Shown: piece by piece, positions 1 to 6,152 of the stretch
Position numbering within the stretch: position 1 is the first letter of the stretch
Layout: every line of letters starts with the position of its first letter
From: an uncultured Lachnospiraceae bacterium
GTDB lineage: Bacteria; Bacillota_A; Clostridia; Lachnospirales; Lachnospiraceae
DNA: 11,529 nucleotides
Direction of reading: 5' to 3'
Assembly (NCBI GenBank): GCA_910587905.1
Contig: CAJUOF010000299.1
Coordinates: forward strand, 1 to 11,529
The notes under the pieces: generated by a model
What the model saw: only the letters and a program-made list of their open reading frames with translations
Databases searched by the model: none
Told to the model about the DNA's origin: nothing
Made by a program: the position numbers and the translations under genes

Positions 1-31
1 ACTGGAGTTCAGACGTGTGCTCTTCCGATCT
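1..31. other. Illumina TruSeq adapter remnant (non-genomic)
   Basis: The first 31 bases match the TruSeq read-2 adapter from memory: they begin ACTGGAGTTCAGACGTG and end GCTCTTCCGATCT. The open reading frame of the flavoprotein on the minus strand is sensible up to base 32 and meets the adapter there, so genomic sequence begins at about 32. This is a sequencing artefact at a contig end and should be trimmed. Confidence 0.96.
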
Positions 32-640
32 CGGCGATTCAAAGGGTACTAAAGCCGGAGAACACTCCGTCACCTGATGCCCCGTCTCTTCTGCAAACCG
101 GCAGCCGTCCCCACAGGAACCTGTGGAGGGATAGGAAAGCCCTCCGGTGGCGACAATGACCGCCTCCGCTCCATAAACTGCGCCGCTTGCCATGCGCACT
201 CCTGCAATGTGCGGCGAGTTCTGTTCCAAAACCAGTTCTTTCACCGTCTCCCGCAGACGAACCTCGACCCCACACCTGGAAAGCTCTTTTGTCAGGCAGG
301 CGATCACGTCCGAAGAATGATCGCTCATGGGAAATACCCGGTTTCCCCGCTCCGTTTTTAAGCTTAGTCCCCGGTCTGTGAGAAACTGCTTCATATCTTG
401 GCTGGAAAAACCATAAAAAGCACTGTAGAGGAATTTTCGGTTGGTCACCACATGGGCAAGAAGAGTTTCCACATCACAGTCGTTTGTCACATTGCAGCGT
501 CCTTTTCCCGTGATAAAAAGCTTTTTCCCAAGTTTTTCATTTTTCTCCAAAAGAAGCACTTGATTGCCCGGCATCGCCGCCTGAATAGCCGCCATCATCC
601 CGGCGGCTCCGCCGCCGATCACTATGATCCGTTTCTTCAC
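32..640 (-). CDS. BaiN/HI0933-like NAD(P)/FAD-dependent oxidoreductase, C-terminus missing
   Basis: The 203 visible residues are the N-terminal part of a flavoprotein of the HI0933/BaiN/RdsA type, usually about 400 residues, so roughly half is missing. Visible landmarks are the dinucleotide-binding loop VIGGGAAGMMAA (residues 7-18), the family signature GKKLFITGKGRCNVTN (38-53), a GNRVFPMSD segment (99-107) and the second FAD-contact stretch ATGGLSYPSTGSCGDG (164-179). The family binds FAD and is thought to reduce or oxidise small metabolites in the cytosol; the substrate here is unknown. The start is GTG at 640, preceded by GGAG about 7 nt upstream. There is no stop: the frame is cut by adapter at base 31. 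It lies 62 nt downstream of the NTPase gene on the same strand and may be read with it, but no functional link is visible. Confidence 0.9.
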
Positions 641-702
641 AACACATCTCCAACTTCCTCAACCATTCTTGGCCCGCCCTCACAGCCGGCTTTGAGTACT
701 TA

Positions 703-1227
703 TCATATCATATGATTCGGTAGTTCAGCAAGACTTTTTCGCAAACGATTCCTGTTTTTCTCCGTAACTTCCAGAACCCTTACCCTCGGATGGAAGCGAA
801 CTTTTTCGAGAAAAACAGAATCTGCCTTTTGCAGGACACCGAGGATCGGGACCGGTCCGTCAAGGGCGCAAAATATGGACTCCCAAAAGAGAAGCGCTTC
901 TGATTCATGGGGCCCAAGCTCATCCATTACCAGGAGGGCAGGATGTCCGACAGCAGAAAGGGCCTCAGGCCCAAGCCGGTCAAAGCGACCGGCCGTTTCG
1001 TTGTCCCTCTCCCCGCAAAAGGCCAGAAAATTTTTTGCGGAGGGGACAAGGGGCTCGGCCAGGGAAAGCAGATGAAGGGAAGACTTCCCCGGAAACACGG
1101 TCTCCGATTTGACCGTGAAAAATCCTCCCAAGGGACCTTCCGTCCTCGCCGTCCATTTTCTTATAAGCGTGGATTTCCCCACTCCCTTTTCTCCCGTGAG
1201 GAACAAATGTCTTCCAGTCTCAACCAT
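703..1227 (-). CDS. THEP1-type nucleoside-triphosphatase (P-loop NTPase)
   Basis: A 174-residue P-loop protein of the NTPase_1/THEP1 kind. It shows Walker A TGEKGVGKST (11-20), a GGFFTVK segment after the P-loop (34-40), a GRFDRLGPEAL segment (80-90) and Walker B LLVMDELGPHE (98-108) with Asp102/Glu103. The family hydrolyses NTPs in vitro; its cellular role is unsettled. Some members sit beside metal transporters and molybdenum-cofactor genes, where a MobB-like accessory role has been suggested. The ATG at 1227 overlaps the end of the ABC ATPase gene by 8 bp, and its GGAGG ribosome binding site lies inside that gene, so translation is probably coupled and expression tied to the importer. That coupling is the main evidence for a transport-linked or cofactor-linked role. 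Family call firm, role inferred. Confidence 0.86.
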   Translation of the reverse strand: MVETGRHLFLTGEKGVGKSTLIRKWTARTEGPLGGFFTVKSETVFPGKSSLHLLSLAEPLVPSAKNFLAFCGERDNETAGRFDRLGPEALSAVGHPALLVMDELGPHESEALLFWESIFCALDGPVPILGVLQKADSVFLEKVRFHPRVRVLEVTEKNRNRLRKSLAELPNHMI

Positions 1228-2020
1228 GGTACGCCTCCATTTTCTTTACAGGAAGGCAGATGGTTCGCCTCATACCATAACGATCGTTTACAGAGACCAC
1301 ATCCATGGGAATTCCATAAACCGCCTCCAGCGACTCTGTTGTGATCACCTCCTCCGGCACGCCGAAAGCCGCTACACATCCCTCCTTCATCATGAGCACC
1401 TTATGACCGACAGAGAATGGATTTTCCGGGCTATGGGTGGACATCACAATACAGTAGCCATTTCCGGCAAGCTCTGACGCCACATCCATCAGAAGCTGAC
1501 GATTGGCATAATCTAAGTTGGCGGCAGGTTCATCCATGATCAAAATTTTGGCCGACTGACAGATGGCTCTTGCAATCAGGGCAAGCTGTCTCTGTCCGCC
1601 GCTCAAAGAAGAATAGGGTTTCTCGGCCAGATGAGCTGCCCCCAGCTTTTCCAGGGCCGAAAAAGCAAGCTCCCTCTCCTTCCTGCCAGGTGCTCCCATG
1701 GCAGAAAAATGGGAAGCCCGTCCCATGATTACCACTTCCAGAACCGTATAAGAAAAAACAGGAATGTGATTCTGGGGAATATAGGCCGTTAATTTGGCCC
1801 GCTTTTTTGGGGAAAGTCCCCGGGACGCCTTTCCGTCAAGATATACCTCCCCACCCGTCTGTGGAAGCATGCCAAGCAGCAGGCGGAACAGCGTCGTCTT
1901 ACCGCAGCCGTTGGGACCCAGAACACATAAAACTTCCCCTGCATCTGCATGGCAGGAGATTCCTTTCACGACGTCGCCGCGGCCATATCCGCCGCACAGA
2001 TTCTTAATTTCCAGAAGCAT
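1220..2020 (-). CDS. ABC transporter ATP-binding protein, FecE/BtuD type
   Basis: A complete 266-residue ABC ATPase powering a type-II (vitamin B12/siderophore/metal-chelate type) importer on the inner face of the membrane. Motifs in order: Walker A GPNGCGKTT (35-43), Q-loop in AYIPQNHIPVFS, signature LSGGQRQLALIARA, Walker B ILIMDEPAANLD, and the H-loop in MSTHSPE. Length is normal for the family. The start ATG at 2020 has AAAGGAG about 8 nt upstream and lies 2 nt after the permease stop. The 3' end overlaps the NTPase gene by 8 bp. The order permease-ATPase-NTPase on one strand indicates one operon. Substrate cannot be read from this subunit; molybdate/tungstate is suggested by the nearby ModE-type regulator, iron-siderophore or cobalamin being the alternatives. 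Confidence 0.95.
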   Translation of the reverse strand: MLLEIKNLCGGYGRGDVVKGISCHADAGEVLCVLGPNGCGKTTLFRLLLGMLPQTGGEVYLDGKASRGLSPKKRAKLTAYIPQNHIPVFSYTVLEVVIMGRASHFSAMGAPGRKERELAFSALEKLGAAHLAEKPYSSLSGGQRQLALIARAICQSAKILIMDEPAANLDYANRQLLMDVASELAGNGYCIVMSTHSPENPFSVGHKVLMMKEGCVAAFGVPEEVITTESLEAVYGIPMDVVSVNDRYGMRRTICLPVKKMEAYHG

Positions 2021-2022
2021 GG

Positions 2023-3015
2023 TTACTGCTCCTTTCTCTTGATGATCAAATACACGAAAAAAGGCGCTCCCAGGATGCTGGTCACCACACCGATTGGGAT
2101 TTCCATGGACAGAATGCCACGAGCCAAATCATCCATCAGCAAAAGGTAGGCAGCCCCCAGCATTCCGCAGGCCGGGATCAGCCTCCCATAGTCCGCACCG
2201 ACAAGAGCTCTAGCCATATGAGGGATCATCAGACCCACCCAGCCGATCAAGCCGCCGAGACATACGGCGGCGGCACTGAGCAGAGTTGAGGCAACGATAT
2301 AAAGCAGGCGGTAGCGCTGTACATGGATTCCGAGGCTCTGGGCCTCCTCATCCTCCAAAGTTAAAAGATTCAATCTCCATCGAAAAGCCAAAATTGCCGC
2401 CAGACCGAGGGTGATCGGCACCACGGCAAAGAGCACAGATTCCATATTCGTTTTGGTCAAGCTTCCCATAAGCCAAAACGTGATTTGCTGGAGAACGTCA
2501 TTGGGGTCGGAAATATATTTGATCAGAGTGACACCGGAATTGCAGAGGGCCATGATCATAGAACCGGTGAGCACCAAACTCAAGGTTTGAGAATGGGCCG
2601 ACTTCCGGCTAATCAGATAAGAACCGGTCACTGCCAGAATCCCTCCGATAAATGCCGAGAGCTGAATCAACCATCCGGAAGCGCCGTTTAGAATGGCAAA
2701 AGCTGCCCCAAGGCTGGCGCCGGAGGAGACTCCGAGAATATCTGGGGACACCAACGGATTCCGAAACATTCCCTGATAAACAGAGCCTGCGACAGACAAG
2801 GATGCGCCAATTAGCACGGCAGAAAGAATTCGTGGAAGCCGAATATTCCAAAAGATCGTGACTGCCTGGGGGGAAACGTTCCCTTGGTAGCCAAAACGGG
2901 ACAAAAAGGCTTTCGCCACCTCACTTGGTCCAAGTGGATAATAGCCGATCCAGAATGAGACCAGAATGGAACCAATCAGTAGGATCAATAGAATGGACAA
3001 AACCATCTTTTTCAT
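2023..3015 (-). CDS. FecCD/BtuC-type ABC transporter permease
   Basis: A complete 330-residue integral membrane protein of the FecCD family, which forms a homodimeric channel for metals, metal-chelates or cobalamin. It starts with a hydrophobic helix (residues 4-25) and shows the family stretches NIRLPRILSAVLIGASLSVAG, NPLVSPDILGVSSGASLG, GLIGWVGLMIPHMAR (the ATPase-coupling region) and PIGVVTSILGAPFFVYLI at the C-terminus; about nine to ten membrane segments are expected. The ATG at 3015 is preceded by AGAGGG about 8 nt upstream. It is the first gene of the minus-strand operon and is driven from the intergenic region shared with the binding protein. Haemophilus MolB is an example of this fold carrying molybdate/tungstate, which fits the context but is not proven by sequence. 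Confidence 0.95.
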   Translation of the reverse strand: MKKMVLSILLILLIGSILVSFWIGYYPLGPSEVAKAFLSRFGYQGNVSPQAVTIFWNIRLPRILSAVLIGASLSVAGSVYQGMFRNPLVSPDILGVSSGASLGAAFAILNGASGWLIQLSAFIGGILAVTGSYLISRKSAHSQTLSLVLTGSMIMALCNSGVTLIKYISDPNDVLQQITFWLMGSLTKTNMESVLFAVVPITLGLAAILAFRWRLNLLTLEDEEAQSLGIHVQRYRLLYIVASTLLSAAAVCLGGLIGWVGLMIPHMARALVGADYGRLIPACGMLGAAYLLLMDDLARGILSMEIPIGVVTSILGAPFFVYLIIKRKEQ

Positions 3016-3085
3016 CTTCTGTACCCTCTTTGCATCTATTTTTATGCATTTATTGTATGAAAAGGACTTTTTATCTGTTTTTTAC

Positions 3086-3114
3086 TTGACCGTTTCCGAA
3101 AAACATGGTATCTT
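3086..3114 (+). promoter_or_regulatory. candidate sigma-70-type promoter for the binding-protein gene
   Basis: TTGACC (3086-3091) and TATCTT (3109-3114) are separated by exactly 17 nt and point towards the binding protein, giving an expected start near 3121 and a leader of about 114 nt. Both boxes are near consensus. Predicted from sequence only. Confidence 0.55.
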
Positions 3115-3126
3115 TTTCTAAAGATT

Positions 3127-3168
3127 CGATATATTTTCAAAAAACAATCGCTGGCAACTATATATTTT
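3127..3168. promoter_or_regulatory. candidate shared operator: AT-rich direct repeat
   Basis: CGATATATTTT (3127-3137) and CTATATATTTT (3158-3168) match at 10 of 11 positions and start 31 bp apart, about three helical turns. They lie just downstream of the predicted start points of both face-to-face promoters, where a bound repressor would block both. The first copy sits in TCGATATAT, which resembles an E. coli ModE half-site (TCGNTATAT), and a ModE-type regulator is encoded at 8376-9272. AT-rich chance similarity is possible. Confidence 0.35.
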
Positions 3169-3169
3169 T

Positions 3170-3198
3170 AATTTATCATATTTCTCATATTGTGTCAA
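3170..3198 (-). promoter_or_regulatory. candidate promoter for the permease-ATPase-NTPase operon
   Basis: On the minus strand, TTGACA (3198-3193, perfect -35) is followed after 17 nt by TAAATT (3175-3170). The start would be near 3163, with a leader of about 150 nt before the permease. The -35 box lies in a small palindrome, GTCAA-C-TTGAC (3194-3204), which could also be a protein-binding site. Confidence 0.5.
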
Positions 3199-3234
3199 CT
3201 TGACCGGAAGTTCTTATTTTACAGGAGGTGTCTT

Positions 3235-4326
3235 ATGAAGGACAGAAAACAGAAACCATTCCATCTTACCTTCCTTCTGGCAGTGCTGATCGCCTTGACA
3301 GGCGTCTTTGGCTGCAAAAAGGCCGGGGACGAGCCGGCGGGCGGGCGTGAAATCACCGACATGGCCGGACGGACGGTAACCCTTCCGGATTCTGTCGAGA
3401 CGATTTTTCCCACGGATCCCACTGCAGGAATCTATCTGTACACACTGGTTCCCGACAAACTGCTGGGCTGGAATTACGCCCTCAACGACATTGAAAAAAG
3501 CATCATTCCGGAAACCTATCATAACCTTCCCAATTTTGGAATGGGGGACGCCATCAATTATGAGGCCGTGGTCGATGCCGGTCCTTCCGTGGTCCTGGTG
3601 GTGGATGCCATCCACGATGGAACCATAGATGCGGCAGACAAGCTGAACGAAAGCCTCGGCATACCGGTGGTTGTGGTGGATAACAGCCTGGAAGCGACGC
3701 CGGAAGCTTATCGGCTCATGGGCGAATGGTTCGGCGCACCGGAAGAAGCGGAACAACTGGCAGCCTATGCAGAACGCACCTTCTCCGAGGTGGACGCCCT
3801 GGATATTCCGAAAGAACAGCAGGTCCGCATGTATTACGGCAACGGAGAGTATGCCCTGGAGACGCCGCCGGCCGGTTCCACCCGTGCTCAGTTCATTGAC
3901 CGGGCAGGCGCCATAAATGTGGCAGAACTGGAGCTTGGCGACGGGGCCATGGCCCAGATTTCCCTGGAACAGCTTTTGGCCTGGGACCCGGATGTAATCG
4001 TCGTCAACGGAGAACCGAAGTCCAGTATCAGCGGCAGGCAGACGGCGGACAAGATTCTGAACGACCCGAATCTCGCTTCCCTGAAAGCAGTACAGCGCGG
4101 GCAGGTATACGGAACGCCCAATGCGCCATTTAGCTGGGTGGACCGTCCGCCGGGACCCAACCGCCTGATCGGCATCCGCTGGCTCTCCGGCCTGATCTAT
4201 CCGGACGCCCTGGATTTTGACGTGGACGATGAGGTCTGCGAATTTTTCCGCCTGTTCTACCACGTGGAGCTGACCGAGGAACAGCTTGCGGCCCTCTATG
4301 ACGGAACCATCGGGCAGGGAAACTGA
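3235..4326 (+). CDS. lipoprotein solute-binding protein of a FecB/BtuF-type metal(-chelate) importer
   Basis: A 363-residue extracellular binding protein (Peripla_BP_2 fold) partnering the divergent permease and ATPase. Residues 8-26 form a lipoprotein signal peptide ending in a VFGC lipobox with Cys27, so the protein is probably anchored to the outer face of the membrane. DMAGRTVTLP (42-51) is the usual start of the first lobe; QISLEQLLAWDPDVIVV (241-257) belongs to the second lobe; WVDRPPGPNRLIGIRWL (301-317) is a conserved-looking stretch near the cleft. The ATG at 3235 is chosen because AGGAGG (3223-3228) sits 6 nt before it; an in-frame TTG at 3190 lacks such a site. It lies on the opposite strand from the other importer genes. 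Molybdate/tungstate is the favoured ligand by context; iron-chelate or cobalamin cannot be excluded. Confidence 0.9.
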   Translation: MKDRKQKPFHLTFLLAVLIALTGVFGCKKAGDEPAGGREITDMAGRTVTLPDSVETIFPTDPTAGIYLYTLVPDKLLGWNYALNDIEKSIIPETYHNLPNFGMGDAINYEAVVDAGPSVVLVVDAIHDGTIDAADKLNESLGIPVVVVDNSLEATPEAYRLMGEWFGAPEEAEQLAAYAERTFSEVDALDIPKEQQVRMYYGNGEYALETPPAGSTRAQFIDRAGAINVAELELGDGAMAQISLEQLLAWDPDVIVVNGEPKSSISGRQTADKILNDPNLASLKAVQRGQVYGTPNAPFSWVDRPPGPNRLIGIRWLSGLIYPDALDFDVDDEVCEFFRLFYHVELTEEQLAALYDGTIGQGN

Positions 4327-4333
4327 ACGATAA

Positions 4334-4378
4334 AAATGTCTGCCCAGGACCGGGAGCCCCCGGACCAGGCAGACATTT
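4334..4378 (+). terminator. strong hairpin after the binding-protein gene, probable terminator
   Basis: A perfect 11-bp stem, AAATGTCTGCC (4334-4344) with GGCAGACATTT (4368-4378), continues inward through a short bulge into CCGGG/CCCGG (4350-4354 with 4359-4363) around a 4-nt loop. It starts 8 nt after the binding-protein stop. A-rich sequence before it and TTT after it could let it act in both directions, ending the plus-strand gene and the minus-strand array that runs towards it. The T-tract is short, so strict intrinsic termination is not certain. Confidence 0.75.
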
Positions 4379-4561
4379 CAGTTATTTGGAGCCATCACCC
4401 CATCAAACGGCGTTTTTATCGTTTCACCGTTTTCAAACAGCTCTTCACAGGATAAATCGAGATCATCATTCCAGATAATTCCATGGCCGCCTGTATCAAC
4501 CTCCATACTGAATAAACAACTCCGGGTTATCCTTTAAAGCCCCAAATGTCTTCCATTTGAC
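4378..4561 (-). pseudogene. DUF2442 family remnant, 5'-truncated and frameshifted
   Basis: Reading leftwards directly after the GNAT stop, one frame gives WKTFGALKDNPELFIQ and then hits a stop. An extra base at about 4507 shifts to the frame MEVDTGGHGIIWNDDLDLS and on to CEELFENGETIKT, ending at TGA 4378-4380. Joined, these look like the C-terminal two-thirds of a DUF2442 protein (pattern F..LKD...F..V.VD.GG..I.WND..DLS...L...G). The N-terminal part and start are missing. DUF2442 proteins are small and of uncertain function, some paired with DUF4160 in suspected toxin-antitoxin loci; no partner is seen here. Its stop overlaps the right arm of the terminator hairpin. Its 3' part is repeated at 5000-5048. 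Confidence 0.7.
4404..4453. repeat. direct repeat copy A (~50 bp), partner at 5000-5048
   Basis: The segment matches 5000-5048 with one gap and about six substitutions, sharing blocks such as ATCGTTTCACCGTTT and TTCACAGGAT. Copy A lies in the DUF2442 remnant; copy B forms the 3' end of the small cysteine-rich gene. The two direct copies bracket the GNAT gene at 4562-4987. Confidence 0.85.
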
Positions 4562-4987
4562 CTACAGTTCAATGAGCATGCCATATCCATACTTGTCATT
4601 GGGCAGCTTCTGAAATCCGTACTTCTCATAAAATCTCTCTTTCCCCGGATTCGCATACAAACTACAGGCGATTTTCACACCGCCAAACGAATGCTCTTTC
4701 AGATAAGAAAGCGCTTTTTGAATCAGCAATCCCCCTATTCCATTCCCCTGATAATCCTGATGGACAATGACATCCGTTATATAGGCATCCGTCCCCATGT
4801 CGGTCAGTATACGCAGCAAGCCCACCGTATCCCCGTTATAAACCGCATTCAGCAAAAAAGAGGTGTTCTCCAACACCCTTTGAGCCTGTTGCTGTGTGAG
4901 CGCCTGAAACCCTACCCGTTCTCTCAATTCACAAAATTTCTTTACAGAAATACTTTCCTGAAATATGATTTTATCCTTCTCGATCAT
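4562..4987 (-). CDS. GNAT family N-acetyltransferase
   Basis: A 141-residue GNAT protein. The acetyl-CoA-binding motif A is clear: DVIVHQDYQGNGIGGLLIQ (72-90) with the QGNGIG pyrophosphate loop (80-85). It is followed by a typical motif B region, SLYANPGKERFYEKYGFQ (109-126), with the conserved Tyr and the YGF turn. GNATs transfer the acetyl group of acetyl-CoA to an amine on small molecules, proteins or antibiotics; the acceptor cannot be told from this sequence. The ATG at 4987 has GAGG 7 nt upstream, which overlaps the stop of the preceding small gene (9-nt gap), so the two are likely coupled. The gene is bracketed by two direct copies of a ~50-bp repeat, which suggests it arrived or was rearranged by recombination. 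Confidence 0.9.
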   Translation of the reverse strand: MIEKDKIIFQESISVKKFCELRERVGFQALTQQQAQRVLENTSFLLNAVYNGDTVGLLRILTDMGTDAYITDVIVHQDYQGNGIGGLLIQKALSYLKEHSFGGVKIACSLYANPGKERFYEKYGFQKLPNDKYGYGMLIEL

Positions 4988-4996
4988 AATTCAACC

Positions 4997-5227
4997 TCAC
5001 AAATGGCGTATTATCGTTTCACCGTTTCCAAACAATTTTTCACAGGATTTCCTTATATTTTGCGCAGCCATGGTAATGAATTCACCCTGCCCGCAGTTTC
5101 TTGTCAAATCCTCCGGCATGTCCGGGTCATAACCTGTGCTGCCGCAGCAGACGCATGTATTCATCCACTTTTTCAGTTTCGGATACTTTTTTAGATAATC
5201 GAATCCCTCACTGCATCTGTCTCTCAC
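4997..5227 (-). CDS. small cysteine-rich protein, unknown function, C-terminus possibly replaced
   Basis: A 76-residue protein with a CVCCGSTGYDPDMPEDL segment (25-41; Cys25, Cys27, Cys28) that could bind zinc or another metal, plus Cys5, Cys45 and Cys62. I do not recognise a named family, although similar small CxCC proteins seem present in gut Clostridia. GTG at 5227 is preferred because AGGAGG lies 6 nt before it; an in-frame TTG one codon earlier would be only 3 nt from that site. The last part, SCEKLFGNGETI (61-72), matches the DUF2442 remnant's SCEELFENGETI at protein and DNA level, so the 3' end may be a recombination scar and the native C-terminus may be lost. It sits between the DUF3788 and GNAT genes in one array. 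Confidence 0.7.
   Translation of the reverse strand: MRDRCSEGFDYLKKYPKLKKWMNTCVCCGSTGYDPDMPEDLTRNCGQGEFITMAAQNIRKSCEKLFGNGETIIRHL
5000..5048. repeat. direct repeat copy B (~50 bp), partner at 4404-4453
   Basis: Same orientation as copy A, 596 bp away start to start. Similarity fades outside the block, although short matches continue a little past the gene's stop. It encodes the C-terminal residues of the small cysteine-rich protein. Confidence 0.85.
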
Positions 5228-5248
5228 CAAAGCCCTCCTGTTGGATCT

Positions 5249-5668
5249 TTAACTGTTTCTGCGGATTCGAATGAAACGCAGGACGTCGTCATACAGCCGT
5301 CCCCTCTCCTCCAGGTCGACCATCAGCCACCTCTGCCCATTCCCTTCCCGGGTCTCACGATAGATACTTCGCAATTCAGCCGCGCAGTCGGGAAGCAACT
5401 CCTCGACAAACGGTTTCTCCTTTGTGCCGACGACGACCAGGACCGTAAAATAGCCTTCCCTTGGATATATGGTGCACAAGGATTTCCCGGCCTTTTTGAA
5501 TTTGACGTTCCAGCCCTTTTCCCAACTGCATGAACTGTACTCTATTTTTTCCTTACACTGATATGCGGCCTTGATTTCCGAACAAAATTGCAGGAAAACC
5601 GGATTGCCGACATATTCCTCCAGTTCCTCCATGGCGGGACCATAATTCTTATCCTGCAGATCGATCAT
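5249..5668 (-). CDS. DUF3788 family protein
   Basis: A 139-residue protein with the DUF3788 pattern: SSCSWEKGWNVKFKKAGKSL (45-64), CTIYPREGYFTVLVVVG (65-81), then a C-terminal QRWLMVDLEERGRLYDDVLR segment. The fold resembles a small YjbR/DUF1801-like domain; no biochemical role is established. ATG at 5668 is chosen: GGAGG lies 11 nt upstream and the family typically begins close to this point. A TTG eleven codons earlier (5701) has a GGAG only 2 nt away, too close to use. It is 52 nt after the EamA stop and 21 nt before the next small gene, so it belongs to the minus-strand array. Confidence 0.85.
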   Translation of the reverse strand: MIDLQDKNYGPAMEELEEYVGNPVFLQFCSEIKAAYQCKEKIEYSSCSWEKGWNVKFKKAGKSLCTIYPREGYFTVLVVVGTKEKPFVEELLPDCAAELRSIYRETREGNGQRWLMVDLEERGRLYDDVLRFIRIRRNS

Positions 5669-5720
5669 ACTAATAGATTCCTCCGAATGTAAGTTTTCCA
5701 ATTCTCCGGTAAACCGGGCT

Positions 5721-6134
5721 TTACAGGACCATGACCAGCGTTCCGATGCCGATCAGAAGACATCCGATCAAAGATTTTAATGTAAACGCCTCATGCAGAA
5801 ATACAAACGCCAGGATCAAGGTAATCACAACACTCAATTTATCAACCGGGACGACCTTCGATACCTCCCCCAGCTGCAGGGCCCTGTAATAACAGAGCCA
5901 GGAAGCGCCCGTCGCCAGACCTGACAGAATCAAAAAGATCCAGCTCTTCTTACTGATGTCGGCGATCCCACCCTGCTTATGAGTCAGGAAAACCATTCCC
6001 CACGCCAGGAACACCACGACCACGGTCCTGACCGCCGTCGCAAGATTTGAGTCCACTCCCTCAATGCCGGCTTTTGCCAGTATCGAAGTGAGCGCCGCAA
6101 ATACCGCCGACAAGAGCGCAAACACAAACCACAT
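5721..6134 (-). CDS. half-size EamA/DMT-superfamily transporter
   Basis: A 137-residue hydrophobic protein with five predicted membrane segments (about 2-21, 32-51, 64-83, 97-114, 119-136), equal to one EamA repeat. The pattern GVDSNLATAVRTVVV, then SWLCYYRALQLGEVSKVVPVDKLS and FLHEAFTLKSLIGCLLIGIG is typical of single-domain EamA proteins. Full EamA exporters carry two such repeats, so this one must form a dimer or pair with another copy. It probably moves a small metabolite or drug across the membrane; the substrate is unknown. ATG at 6134 has GGGAGG about 9 nt upstream. Neighbours are GNAT (upstream) and DUF3788 (downstream). Confidence 0.88.
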   Translation of the reverse strand: MWFVFALLSAVFAALTSILAKAGIEGVDSNLATAVRTVVVVFLAWGMVFLTHKQGGIADISKKSWIFLILSGLATGASWLCYYRALQLGEVSKVVPVDKLSVVITLILAFVFLHEAFTLKSLIGCLLIGIGTLVMVL

Positions 6135-6152
6135 CCCCCATCGCCTCCCAAA

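Noticed and set aside
398..715. Open frames on the plus strand over the flavoprotein and its upstream gap
   Set aside because: The minus-strand flavoprotein carries unmistakable motifs through this stretch, so the plus frames are shadows.
2484..2691. Plus-strand open frame inside the permease gene
   Set aside because: Shadow of the permease, whose membrane segments and family motifs run unbroken through this region.
3016..3234. Possible riboswitch (molybdenum cofactor, cobalamin) before the importer genes
   Set aside because: The gap is AT-rich with no strong nested stems or recognisable B12-box or Moco-type elements; promoters and repeats explain it better.
3214..4263. Long open frame on the minus strand opposite the binding-protein gene
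   Set aside because: It is the antisense shadow of a clear lipoprotein gene with its own ribosome binding site; the minus-strand translation shows no family pattern.
5706..5717. Palindrome CCGGT-AA-ACCGG between the EamA and DUF3788 genes
   Set aside because: Only 5-bp arms, a 2-nt loop and no T-tract, so not supportable as a terminator; chance is likely.
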